Of a stretch of 64,000 bases of DNA, positions 53,854 to 64,000 are shown one piece after another; positions within the stretch are counted from its first letter, which is position 1; each line of letters opens with the position of its first letter. The stretch lies in NCBI RefSeq assembly GCF_026212465.1, contig NC_080058.1, positions 2,280,001 through 2,344,000 of the forward strand, written 5' to 3'. Under the pieces are notes generated by a model. It was not told where the DNA came from. It searched no databases and saw nothing but the letters and a program-made list of their open reading frames with translations. This DNA comes from Amaranthus tricolor (Eukaryota; Streptophyta; Magnoliopsida; Caryophyllales; Amaranthaceae). Made by a program: the position numbers and the translations under genes.

Positions 53854-56800
53854 ATGACGACATCGTTTGGTGCTTCAAATACCGCCATTTTTATTGATCC
53901 AAAGCTCCAAATTCAGAGCTTTAATGGGTTGAAATCTTCTGGATTGATTCCTTTGCAAAAATCTCTCTATGGGTTTTCCGTTTCATCTTCTAATGCTTCT
54001 ACCGTAAGAGCTGTTTCTACGGTAATGAAATGATTGGAATTTTATTGCTATTTTCACTTGCCAAGTTTACTGTTTGAGAATTTAATTGTATATGATTGAT
54101 TATTTTTTGATTTTATTATTGGGGTTGTAAAATTTTGATTTGTTCACTAAAAATGTGCAATTGTGAAAATTTAGTGATTCGAATATTGAATTTTAATTGC
54201 ATTTTTGCCCATTTAATTGTTTGAAAATTTGAATATACATTAGATAAATGTCTATAGTTTGCTCTATCATCCATGTATTAATGTTTTTATCTAAAATTTT
54301 GACTGGGAAAATTGATCATTTATATTAATTCAAGTATGGATGCTGGATGCATACTTTTTCATAATTTTTCTGGCTGATCTTGTGAAAGATGAGTAATTGT
54401 TTACAAAAAAGGATTCTGCATCAAAATTATGCATATTTTTTGATGAATCTTTAAAGAAAATTTATAGCTTAGTATTGTTATTCTCTTTTCGATGTTTCTG
54501 AGGAAAACGCTTTGCAAGATTTGTACATTGATAACTCAAAACACTAATGCTGTTAGCTACTCCCTCGGCCCCATTTGATTTGCACCTTTTTTACGTTGAT
54601 GTAAATATTAATTTGTAGTCGGTGAATACCACAAATTAAATGTAAGATAAAAAAAGAATGAATGAGACTAAACGAGAGAATGAATTTATCGACGAGATTG
54701 AAAGAGAAATGTGGGCCAAAAGAAGAAAAAGTGTGAAGTAAGTGGGACAATTCAAAACAGAAACCGATTGCAAATTGAACGGGACAGAGGGAGTATTTGG
54801 CCTAAGCAACCATTTTAACAGTTTTTATTCATGGTCGTTTTTAAAATGAATTTGCAAGTCATTATCTGTCTTTAGTCCATTTTATTCTGTATGAAGACAT
54901 TATGATATTTCCTTGAAGGGATGGCATTTTTTTAGCTTATACACTCACTAAGATTTTTAAATGTTTTGCATTTCTTGTGTTTTTAGAATGAAAATGTGTA
55001 AAAATGGATGTAAAATTAGCAGAACAGAACATATAGTTACTTATGAGTTGTGATTTTTTTGCAATTCTTCCATTTTATATGCAAGATTTGCATGGTTTTG
55101 GATAGAATTAGTGTTATTGGATTCTCAACTCTTGCATTGAATTGGTTATTGCATAAATTGCAGCCAGTAAAGCCAGAGACTGCTGCTGAGCCGAAACGTA
55201 GCAAGGTTGAAATATTCAAAGAGGAAAGTAACTTCATTAGGTACCCTCTTAATGAGGAGATGATGAATGATGCACCCAACATTAATGAGGCGGCTACACA
55301 GTTGATCAAGTTTCATGGGAGCTATCTACAGTATGATAGGAGTCAAAAGGGTGTGAAAGCTTACTCGTTTATGCTTCGTACGAAAAACCCTTCCGGGAAA
55401 GTGTCCAACCGATTGTACTTGGTGATGGATGATCTTGCTGATCAATTTGGGATCGGAACTCTTCGGCTGACAACCCGACAAACTTTTCAGCTTCATGGTG
55501 TTTTGAAGAAGGACATGAAGACAGTGATGGGAACCATTATTAGAAACATGGGATCAACTCTTGGTGCTTGTGGTGATCTTAACAGAAATGTCCTTGCTCC
55601 ACCTGCCCCACTTGTGAGGAAGGATTACTTAATTGCTCAAGAGACAGCTGAGAATATTGCTGCTCTTTTAACTCCTCAATCCGGGTTTTATTACGATGTG
55701 TGGGTTGATGGAGAGAAATTCATGACAGCTGAACCCCCTGAAGTTGTGAAAGCCCGTAACGATAATTCCCATGGTACAAATTTCCCCGATTCTCCAGAGC
55801 CGATTTATGGAACCCAGTTTTTGCCTAGGAAGTTCAAAATTGCTGTTACAATTCCCGGTGATAACTCGGTGGATATATTCACAAATGACATTGGTGTCGT
55901 TGTTGTATCTGACGAGAATGGCGAGCATCAGGGTTTCAATATATATGTAAGATATAAACGTTTTCATCTCATCGTATATTTTACTTCTTCTATCAGCTGT
56001 TTTTGATTTACTTCAATCTTTGTCAGGTTGGAGGAGGTATGGGAAGAACACACAGGTTAGAGAGCACTTTTCCTCGTCTGGCTGAACCAATTGGCTACGT
56101 GGCGAAGGAAGATATATTATATGCTATCAAAGCTATAGTTGTTACTCAGAGAGAAAATGGTAGAAGAGATGACCGCAAATATAGCAGGATGAAATATTTG
56201 ATTAGTTCTTGGGGTATCGAAAAGTTCAGAAGTGTTGTTGAACAATACTTTGGCAAGGCATTTGAGCCTATTCGCGAGTTGCCCGAGTGGGAGTTCAAGA
56301 GTTATCTGGGTTGGCATGAGCAAGTATTCAATTCTTCCTCATCTATATAGTACTATCTTTTACGATTTGGCTCTGTTATGAGAATCATGGGTTGGCCTTG
56401 TAGTGAAGGCTTCCCCTTCCACCCTTGTAATAGCGGTTTGATTCTCACTATGGACAGGAAATACAAAGCTCTATGAGCATATTGTCTGCCGTGCTGAAAT
56501 TTTTGTTGTTGTACGTGTTATGATTATTTGCTAAACGGACTATTTATTTGGTTTGACAGGGTGATGGAAGCTCATTTTGTGGCCTTCATGTTGACAATGG
56601 CCGTATAAAGGGCGTAATGAAGAAAGTATTGAGGGAAGTAATTGAGAAATATAATTTGGATGTGCGTATTACACCGAATCAAAACCTTATCCTTTGCGAC
56701 ATTCGCCGTGCATGGAAACGTCCAATCACCACGATGCTTGCTCAGGGTGGTTTGCTGGTGAGGTTTTCATTAGAGTATCATCTTACTATCATTATAAATG

Positions 56801-58541
56801 TTATCATTATGACATGCCTTATTTTAGAATAGCGGGAAGGCAGGGACGTAGGATTCTAGTATCCGTTGCACATTTACACTTAACCTTGTTTCTTATATTT
56901 TGAAAATTTAAACTTTTATGATCGACTTCAGGAACCTAGGTTTGTAGATCCTCTCAACGTTACTGCAATGGCTTGCCCTGCATTGCCTATGTGCCCATTG
57001 GCGATAACTGAAGCAGAAAGAGGAGCTCCCGATTTATTGAAGCGGATTAGAGCTGTGTTTGAAAAGGTATGGTGTTAAAAGCAAGTTTTTCGTTTTGTTC
57101 AGGGGTGTTCTCCTAATGTACCCCGTCATAAATTTTCAGTGACGCTTCTTGAATTTGGGCAAAAAACATATTTTTAGCTGGAAACATCACTCGTGTTGGT
57201 TGGGAGTCAGAAAAATTATAAATGGCAGCAAGATTACTTACTAGGACATAATACCGCTTTCAGGTTGGCCTCAAGCACAACGAATCAATTGTAGTAAGGG
57301 TTACCGGCTGCCCTAATGGATGTGCAAGACCCTACATGGCTGAGCTTGGATTTGTTGGTGATGGTCCCAACAGCTATCAGGTACTTCACACTTTACAGAA
57401 TACAAACATAATATTAGTAAGCATGCTAAGGGCTTAAATTGTCCGTTACTTCGATAGGCCAAAGATTTATAGCTTGGTTTCGAATTATAATCTACTATAA
57501 TATAATGCTTATTAAATCATGTGCTTTTCTTATCACCAATTCTTTATTGAGGCCGTCTCACCGTGAGACGGCTTCAATTGGGTCAGCCGAATCTATTAGA
57601 AAACCAATTCCATACAAGTGTGAGTTTATATTTTGTTGTTTTTTTTAAATGTTTTTTACTAATGGGCTGCTTATATGGGCACCTCTCATGATGAGATGGT
57701 CTCATACAAGACTTAATGTCTTATTTATGTGAAGTTGCATAAGATATTTGTTACCAAGGGCCAATGGAAACAACCTCTGTTATCACTAACAAGGGTAAGG
57801 TTGCATACATCTGACCTCCAAAACCTTGCTTAGGTGGGAGCCACATAATGGCATTTGGGTTTTGTGCGATCTTGTTATACTTTTGTTCGTATGTGATTGT
57901 TGATGTTATGAAACACGAGTTAAATGGATTTTCTTCTCATACTACAGCTATGGCTGGGTGGTACACCAAACCAAACATCATTGGCACAATGCTTCCTGAG
58001 CAAGGTCAAAATCCAAGAACTAGAGAAGGTGCTAGAGCCTCTATTTTACCATTGGAAACGCTATCGTAAAGCTAAGGAATCATTTGGCGATTTCTCAAAC
58101 AGAATGGTGAGTGCTGACCAAAATCTGACAATTTAATTACCCCTTGTATGGATTCTTCTCTAGTTCTCCCTGTGAAGGGAGTACGAATATGTATTGTTCG
58201 TCACCTTCCCTCACCCAGACCCTGCTTTCAAGCAGGATATTGGTTATGATGATGATGATGATAATGATGTAATTTTTTTAATTTTCATCATTGGTAAAGG
58301 AGTTTTAATCAAATATGTGATGATCTCGTAGGGTTTTGAGAAACTTCAAGAGTTTGTAGACAAATGGGAAGGTATGCCGCAATCTTCTGGTAAGTTCAAC
58401 TTGAAGCTTTTTGCTGATAAGGAAACATACCAAGCCGTAGAGGATCTTGCAAAACTGCAAAACAAGACGCCCCATCAGTTGGCCATGGAAATCATCCGCA
58501 GTTATGTTGCAGCGGAGCAAAACGGGAAAAGTGCTGAATAG
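53854..58541 (+). CDS. SIR: Sulfite reductase (ferredoxin), plastid
   Basis: Eight exons (53854-54021, 55164-55946, 56027-56323, 56560-56757, 56932-57066, 57264-57380, 57948-58106, 58332-58541) join in frame to 688 residues. The first 55-60 residues are a Ser-rich transit peptide. The body shows the two-fold nitrite/sulfite reductase repeat ([60 protein letters not shown]). The cofactor cysteines are C497 and C503 ([11 protein letters not shown]) and C543 and C547 ([10 protein letters not shown]), which bind the 4Fe-4S cluster bridged to siroheme. The enzyme reduces sulfite to sulfide with six electrons from ferredoxin, in sulfate assimilation. The sequence fits sulfite rather than nitrite reductase. 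An extra C-terminal segment of about 50 residues (after residue 635) resembles the extension of SiRs linked to plastid nucleoids. Introns 1 and 6 carry MITE and SINE insertions. Confidence 0.97.
54560..54793. mobile_element. Stowaway-like MITE in SiR intron 1
   Basis: CTCCCTCGGCCCCATTTGAT at the left is mirrored by AAATTGAACGGGACAGAGGG AG at the right. TA flanks both ends (54558-54559 and 54794-54795). It is 234 bp and non-coding. Confidence 0.85.
57547..57710. mobile_element. Small MITE with GAGAC-type ends in SiR intron 6
   Basis: TTGAGGCCGTCTCACCGTGA at the left and CTCATGATGAGATGGTCTCA at the right are imperfect inverted repeats. Each is itself partly palindromic. About 164 bp. Confidence 0.65.
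57755..57860 (-). repeat. SINE-like 3' domain copy in SiR intron 6
   Basis: On the minus strand it reads CCAAATGCCATTATGTGGCT, CCCACCTAAGCAAGG and GATGTATGCAACCTTACCC, then TTAGTGATAACAGAGG and TTGTTTCCATTGGCCC. It belongs with the copies in the CDPK introns. Confidence 0.7.
58145..58262 (+). repeat. RTE-LINE-like 3' tail with GAT repeats in SiR intron 7
   Basis: CCTTCCCTCACCCAGACCCT is followed by a short hairpin (CTGCTTTCAAGCAG) and GGTTATGATGATGATGATGA. The CCTTCCCTCCCCAGACC-to-GATGAT arrangement also ends the LINE at 29.85-29.92 kb. Confidence 0.6.
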
Positions 58542-60143
58542 TCCATCACATCAGGAATTTCAGATGTATGTATTGTCATAAAAGTCCAGGGAAACGCCCT
58601 CCCTCTTCACTGTCGTTTTTCACAGATGTTACTGTAACGGAGATGTAACTCCCACAGTTGCGGACATGATTTTCTTGTTTCTTTCCTTGTTTAGCCCTCC
58701 TTCATCGGCCCCTTTCGTTTTATTAGACTTGATCTATTGTATTGTTCTATCGGGGAGGAGTTTTGGTGGGAAATTTTTTTTTGTTGTTTGTGCCGTTAGC
58801 CTTGCGTTCTCTGGTAGTTGTGCCAGAATGTATCAGACAAGGTTGCTGATGAGAACTTGTAATCTTGATAAGTATGAGAATTGCTATGTGAACCTCAATT
58901 TTAGGACAGCTAGCCGTTGATATTTGAAATTTGTTCGAGTTTTGAGCTTTTGGCTTAAATTTTTCTTCGCCAGAATTTCTAGCTTTTAATGTGTTACATA
59001 TTTTATCAAGAAACCAATTTGATTAAAAGTTTGACCACATAGATAGCAATTAGCAACAATGCACAATCATGTATCCGCTTTGTTAATTATATTCACTTTA
59101 AAAAGTTTATCTAGAGAGATGTGAGCAAAAAAAAATTGGTGAACAATAAAAAATAAGATTGCCTATTTGCAAAGAAAATTTTATTCTAGTGGTTGAAATT
59201 TGAAGTCAATAACTAAAATTATGCCATCTCAAGTACTAATTATTCCTCTGAAAAGAAAAGTACTAATTATAGTGTGATTTTAAGCCATTGTATTCTTATA
59301 AATTTAAAATTATTTATAATACAAAAATAAAATTTTAAAAATAAATGAAATTAACAATTGTTTTCAAGTGTCTATAATCTTAAAACACAACATCAATATT
59401 CTAGAATCCCAAATCTCCAATCTTTTAACACAAATTAACAATTTTTTAGAGTTAAATGTACACAGTCTTATCCTTATCAATGACACTAAAAAAGATACTT
59501 TTAATAAGTATCTATAATCCTAAAGTTAATATTAATATTGAAAGTTTAATATTTTATTTAATTATTATACTTATGGTCTAAAAAATCCAACTATTAAAAA
59601 ATTTTCGATAAGAAAGATGTAAAACCTTTACATTAAAAATATAAGAAAAAACGTAAGGCAATTGTGCTCGTGCAAAACACACGCCGAATTGAACTACTTA
59701 TAGGACATAAAGCCTCAAATTGCTGATCATTTTCACCGTTGCTCATAGCTCAACAGTTAACACTATTGTAAAATTGCCATAACTGATGCAAGACATCTCG
59801 ATGCTGCTCTTACAAGTAAACAAGTCGGCTTCTCTACGTCTAACAATCTCTCACTTTAAGTTGTGTAATGCAGCAAATTCAAAAAAACGTAAACCACAGC
59901 TTTAACAAATGTAGTCCTACTAAGACAGGATTGGTGTTTACAACTATGTATAGGGATCGATGCAGCCTTGAATATCTCAATCAGTCATCCCTACCGGAAA
60001 AACACAAGAACACTAAAGGATCGAAATTTACCCAAAAAAAGACGAGAAATGCATTAGGGTATAAGTATAGGTTTTACAAATGATTACAATTATAATATTA
60101 ACATAGTTTAGCATATTAGACTAAACCAAATACACAACATTTC
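58542..60143. other. SiR 3' UTR and intergenic sequence to PsbTn
   Basis: The SiR 3' UTR probably extends to about 58.95 kb; the frame at 58666-58920 lies in it. The remaining AT-rich sequence shows no gene. The 100-300 bases before 60143 likely hold the PsbTn 3' UTR (minus strand). Confidence 0.55.
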
Positions 60144-60449
60144 TCACTTGTGACAGATTCTGGCAGTTGGCATAGTCACACAGATAGGTGCATACTTCTT
60201 CTTAGCTTCTTCCGTCCCTCGTTGTGGCTCATCCGCCATGGCAACGTTGCCGACAGAGCATATTGCGACAGCTGCAGCAGCAAACAACAGATCTCTTCTT
60301 TTTGGGTTCGTCTCTTCCTTAGTCGTGTATTCGGCTTCTGGCGCCTGTACGGCCTTAGACATCACGACACCACGACGAGAAGGGGTGGAAAATTGTTTCA
60401 AAGCCGAGGCGGCGCCAAGGAATGAGGCTGTGGTTGTGATGGAAGCCAT
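60144..60449 (-). CDS. PSBTN: Photosystem II 5 kDa protein, nuclear-encoded PsbTn
   Basis: A single exon encodes 101 residues. Residues 1-35 look like a chloroplast transit peptide ([20 protein letters not shown]). A thylakoid-transfer segment follows: Arg51-Arg52, then a hydrophobic Ala-rich core ([14 protein letters not shown]) ending in AMA. Cleavage after Ala72 would leave a mature peptide of 29 residues starting [16 protein letters not shown], with Cys90 and Cys99 able to form a disulfide. This is the known layout of PsbTn, a small lumenal extrinsic subunit of plant photosystem II. The twin arginine before the core could mean Tat-dependent transport, which is inference. A TATAAA lies about 92 bases upstream. 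Confidence 0.95.
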   Translation of the reverse strand: MASITTTASFLGAASALKQFSTPSRRGVVMSKAVQAPEAEYTTKEETNPKRRDLLFAAAAVAICSVGNVAMADEPQRGTEEAKKKYAPICVTMPTARICHK

Positions 60450-60540
60450 GAATGGTTTATTCTTTCCAATACTGTTAGTTTCACCTGCACAAATGTTTGC
60501 TTAGTCTAACATCTATAGTTTGGAGTCAGAGAGCTTCAAA

Positions 60541-60546
60541 TTTATA
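60541..60546 (-). promoter_or_regulatory. Putative TATA box of PsbTn
   Basis: On the minus strand GATATAAATTT lies about 92 bases before the ATG, a normal distance for a short plant leader. Other elements were not assigned. Confidence 0.6.
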
Positions 60547-60872
60547 TCGCAATCAAAATGAGATGATTGTGTGATCCATTCCTTATCCCAACAAAATGAT
60601 GTGGCCAAATGGGTGATTGCCAAGTGTTTACTTCTAACTTTTTCTTAGAATTGGTGGTTCCCAGGTTCTTGACCAGAATAAACTAGAAACCCCTTTTTGT
60701 CACTTTTGAGGTTTTGTTTTATGTGGATGTGGCCTTAAAATTAAAACTAAAAGCCATAAATGTCCTAGGAGGGGTAATATAAGAATTATCTAATAGAGTT
60801 TATTAGACTTAAAAACCTTTCATATTATAAGTTTTATGGTGCAAATTCAAAGGGCAGAAGAAATAGTAATTA

Positions 60873-61237
60873 CTCCCTTTGTTCCTATTTGTTCTTTCTA
60901 TTTGGGTATTTCACAAAGATTAAGAAAAAGAGAATCTTTGGTGGTAGTGAGTATTATTTTAATTATATAATAGTGGGAAGTAATGATTGTATTGGAAGTA
61001 TGAGGTTGTAGTGGGTATTATTTTAATTAAATAGTAGTGTGAAGTAATGATTATATTGGAAGTATGAGAGAGAAAATAATTATAAATAAAAGAAAATGGG
61101 TACATTAAAAGAAAAGGGGGATTTTAAGGGGTAAAAGTGAGATAAAAGCTTTCTAAAAATAGTAAGTATTCTAAAGTGGAAAAACTTTTGAAACTACCCG
61201 TTATAGTAATGTGAAGATCAAAAAGGAACGGAGGGAG
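60873..61237. mobile_element. Stowaway-like MITE
   Basis: CTCCCTTTGTTCCTATTTG at the left is mirrored by AAAAAGGAACGGAGGGAG at the right. TA lies at 60871-60872 and 61238-61239. It is about 365 bp and contains an internal tandem repeat of AGTAATGATTGTATTGGAAG with its neighbours. Confidence 0.85.
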
Positions 61238-61375
61238 TAGTAATTAGTAATTATTAGCTTAAGAAATAAGAAATGAAGAAATTAAATAGAGGGAAGAAAG
61301 GGTAAGAAATATTCATCGAATCATTATGTAATAAAATTGGGATGTGTTTTTTGACTCATTAGCTGAGTATGATTT

Positions 61376-61610
61376 TACAGCATTCCATTACACAATGTCA
61401 TTAATGGTCTCCCAATCTAGATCGGGTTTGGAGAAGTCCGATATATACAACCTTACTCTTGCTCGTAATAACAAAAAAGTTGCTTCCGATCAACCCTTAA
61501 TAACAAACATCATTTGCAACTTCACATTAATAAAGTGCACATAATTTAATGAGCCCTAATATTATAGTCTATCATAGTCTATCATAATCTATCATAATCT
61601 AAAATCAAAT
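61376..61610 (+). repeat. SINE-like repeat copy, intergenic
   Basis: It contains AATGTCATTAATGGTCTCCC, AGATCGGGTTTGGAGAAGTC, CGATATATACAACCTTACTC, AGTTGCTTCCGATCAACCC and CACATTAATAAAGTGCACAT. It matches the CDPK intron copies, including the tail part. Confidence 0.7.
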
Positions 61611-62634
61611 AATTTTGTAATTTATGCTTTGTTCATTATTATTTTACGCTTTTGGTCTTTGTTCCTAATCAAATTGGGGAAAAGATTAACATTTCATACA
61701 ATTTCACGAAGAAAACTCAAAGAAAGTCTTTTTTTAATGGGGGTTTACAAATTTAGTCCATTCTCATTTTTGTTCTATACTCAAGAGGAAAGAAATTGGG
61801 AGAAGAGGGAGAAGAAGATACAATGGCGTGATACCAAAAGGAAAATTGCCTCTACCACCTTAAGCTTGGAAACAGGGTGCTTCAATGGAGGCATGGGAGA
61901 GGTAGAGAAATAATTTATAAAAATAATTTCAACACGTAATATATATAAAAACAACATTCTTGGGCAACATACCTCAAAGGTCAGATTATTCAAGATTAAT
62001 CAAAAGTTGAGATTATTTTTAAAAAATTGATGAAAAGTTGCATTACTCCATGGAGTTTTTCCATTTTGTTTTGTTGAAAAAAAAACCGACAACCATTTTT
62101 TCATAGTGTATAGGAATACAACTATATATTCAAATTGACCATAAATTCTCCAAGAAACAAAATGTAAATTTTCCTCGACCTACCCTATAATTCAAAAAAG
62201 GATGACATAACTATTGTTCATCCAAATCCAGTGGTACCATCGCTCAAATGAAGATCAAATATAGTGCTTTCTAAACGATAAGGTTCGTTTGTCTTTAATC
62301 TTTATCATCATATTGATGTTCGACCACTACAGCAAGTAGGATCCCAAATCAAAAACTAAATCAAATTGAAAAAAGAAGAGGGAAAGATGTAGGAAGATGA
62401 GAAAATAAAGCTTTAGTTTTGTAATCATAGTTGAGATATGTTTATCAACAACCCATGAAAAATATACCCAATGGCCAATATATTGCAAGGAGAACAAACA
62501 AAAAGTAAAGGGTACTTGAAATTCTACATTGAAGAGCAAACAGGGTGCTTTCTTTTAGTTGAATAACATGAGCATTAGAAAAGTAATGGGTTTTCGAAGA
62601 GAATACAAACATAATCAACATGTGCCTTTTAATA

Positions 62635-63017
62635 TCAACCACTATGGCCTATGCCTGTGCAAGTCCCATCTCCATCTTCATAATTCTCATCACCTACACA
62701 AACTCGGTATATTTTTCACTCTAAAATTCGACTTTCTTCATCAACAAATTTTTTCATTATTCTTTCACATTTTCACAAATTGCACAAATGATTAATTAAG
62801 AAAATTGTCGGCTAACTCTGGAATTAGGGTGATTGTAAATGAATGAAATGAGGAATTAAGGAGGTTTGTGATTGAATTTGCTTAAATTTGATCCGGCTCT
62901 GGAATTAGGAGCTTCAGTTTTGGCAAACAAATCAGGAAAAGAATGAGAAACAGTGTATCACAACTCACCGACGGAGAAGAGAGAATATGCGGTGATACTG
63001 ACTGCTGACATGTCCAT
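62635..63017 (-). CDS. Possible two-exon small protein gene (35 residues)
   Basis: Exon 1 (63017-62969) opens with an ATG, encodes MDMSAVSITAYSLFSV and ends at a strong donor, GTGAGT. A GTGTAG acceptor at 62694 starts exon 2 (62693-62635), which continues in frame as GDENYEDGDGTCTGIGHSG and stops. The split Gly codon, consensus splice sites and 275-base AT-rich intron make a coherent model. It is too short for composition to decide. It could be part of a larger transcript, a non-coding RNA or chance. No family is recognised. Confidence 0.3.
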
Positions 63018-64000
63018 TCTGGAAACGGAAAAACTGAAACTCCAGAATCACAAAAGTGGACAAAGCAATTTCGTTTTCATTATGACATAACTTAGAAAGG
63101 TTGATTTTTAAAACAGTTTCGCCTAACATGATCAGTGTTTTGTAATTTTAAAAACAAAAAAACACAAAACCAATATTACCGTGACAAAGAAAATCTGAAC
63201 TAGAATTTTCTGAAGTCTTCATGCATGGACCTAGATTCCTAGATAATTAGCCAACCCCATCTGTATTAAGGATCAGATACCATGTTTCTGCACGCAGAAC
63301 CATCTTGGGAGATGCTGGCTCTTTTGGCCCCCATGGTTAAGGTCTTGCGTTGCTAGAATAAGGTGCAATGGACAGGTTGAGGGGGCTTCCTTCTGTGCTA
63401 GAAGAAAGAGTTATTACAATTATGAATGATTCACAATTTACGATTCACACAGCATTAAAGAAACCAACAGAAGCGAGAATCAGGTCTTGTTTCAGTTGGA
63501 ACATGTACCGGCTTTTCTAGGCAAGGTTCTGGGATTGAATCTCACCTAGTCTCCCCTTCCCTCAGCCTACGCTGTTATCCAAAAAGAAAAAGAAACCAAT
63601 AGAAGCCAAGTAGCCATCATTAAAAGGAAACTATCTTTAATTGTATCAATTGTGATAATAAACTCGGTGCAAATACATTATCAAGCATACTCATTGTACT
63701 ATCTTGGCATCGTGTGAAGTAATGCAAATACATTATCAAGCATACTCATTGTGAAGCGAAACTCCATCATAACTACAAGTCCACAACACTATGAGCAAAC
63801 CAAGCCTCCATATCGAAGTTGAAGAACAACAAAATCAAAGATTTAATCGCTAATCTGATTCAGGGGGTCAGCTGCATGAACTAGATATATATCCAGTATT
63901 ATCCATAATCCACAAAGACCCCGCTCTGCCATTCATGTCTATCAAGTGCCAGATATCAAAATCTTACAATATTAAAAAGAGAGGATTTCAGAAATACCAA
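63018..64000. other. Right edge, no clear gene
   Basis: I see nothing definite. There is a 30-base direct repeat at 63668-63697 and 63723-63752. At about 63850-63960 the minus strand has short frames (one ending DRHEWQSGVFVDYG, one ending ADPLNQISD) that could be the terminal exon or 3' end of a gene lying beyond the window, but this is weak. Confidence 0.4.
63668..63752 (+). repeat. Direct repeat, 30 bases, period 55
   Basis: TGCAAATACATTATCAAGCA with its following 10 bases occurs twice, at 63668-63697 and 63723-63752. This looks like a recent tandem duplication. Confidence 0.85.

Larger units (their letters stand above)
60550..62634. other. Intergenic, with Stowaway MITE and SINE copies
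   Basis: The region upstream of PsbTn holds its promoter, a MITE at 60873-61237 and a SINE-like copy at about 61376-61610. No gene is seen; the frames at 61629-61993 and 62327-62539 have no domain. Confidence 0.55.

Noticed and set aside
53407..53857. Two overlapping frames just before SiR
   Set aside because: They overlap the repeat copy and CT-rich leader. The SiR start at 53854 in another frame explains the region.
53854..58541. Ferredoxin-nitrite reductase as an alternative identity
   Set aside because: It was my first impression because of the shared siroheme fold. The N-terminal sequence, the [20 protein letters not shown] region and the cysteine context fit sulfite reductase instead.
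58666..58920. Frame of 84 codons after SiR
   Set aside because: It lies in the expected 3' UTR and has no recognisable domain.
60150..60504. Two plus-strand frames over PsbTn
   Set aside because: They are antisense shadows of the PsbTn gene, whose minus-strand product is clear.
63220..63560. tRNA-like segment with GGGATTGAATCTCACC
   Set aside because: It resembles a B box, but no cloverleaf or A box could be drawn. It may be a retroelement tail.

Overview
The window is AT-rich nuclear DNA from a flowering plant. Genes have several exons with GT-AG introns and encode plant-specific proteins: plastid ferredoxin-sulfite reductase, a CDPK, a NAC factor, NF-YA with a miR169 site, and nuclear-encoded PsbTn. 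Between the genes lie Stowaway MITEs, Helitrons, an RTE-type LINE, a Copia element and foldback elements. Repeat motifs such as GAGACNGTCTC termini and an angiosperm-type SINE 3' domain fit a eudicot, perhaps Caryophyllales. I cannot fix the species without a search.

Layout. From 2.2 to 6.9 kb is NF-YA (+), which converges with SEC62 (-, 8.6-16.3 kb). SEC62 is divergent from a small predicted plastid membrane protein (+, 17.45-18.6 kb), which converges with a membrane-tethered NAC factor (-, 19.29-23.05 kb). From 25.3 to 30.3 kb is a decayed neprosin-domain gene (-); its introns carry a 5'-truncated LINE with a 10-bp target-site duplication and a probable Helitron. From 30.3 to 39.2 kb is mostly repeats: a MYB (SHAQK) remnant at 34.4 kb, and at 36.6-38.7 kb a foldback element with a second, MULE-like foldback nested in it behind a perfect 9-bp TSD. 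A CDPK (+) lies at 39.2-43.9 kb. A short-LTR Copia element at 45.66-49.44 kb lacks gag and has inserted into an older tandem-repeat element. Sulfite reductase (+) lies at 53.85-58.54 kb and PsbTn (-) at 60.14-60.45 kb. A possible two-exon 35-residue reading frame (-) lies at 62.6-63.0 kb.

The genes do not form a pathway. SiR and PsbTn act in plastids and the 17.45-kb protein is predicted to. SEC62 acts at the ER. NF-YA, NAC and CDPK are regulators. I saw no prokaryotic-style system, CRISPR array or gene cluster. The most unusual material is the nested repeat architecture: the foldback-in-foldback at 36.6-38.7 kb, and the repeat family with GAGACNGTCTC ends and about 22-bp internal units. Exon coordinates were read by hand from splice consensus and frame continuity, so a few edges may be off by a base or so.
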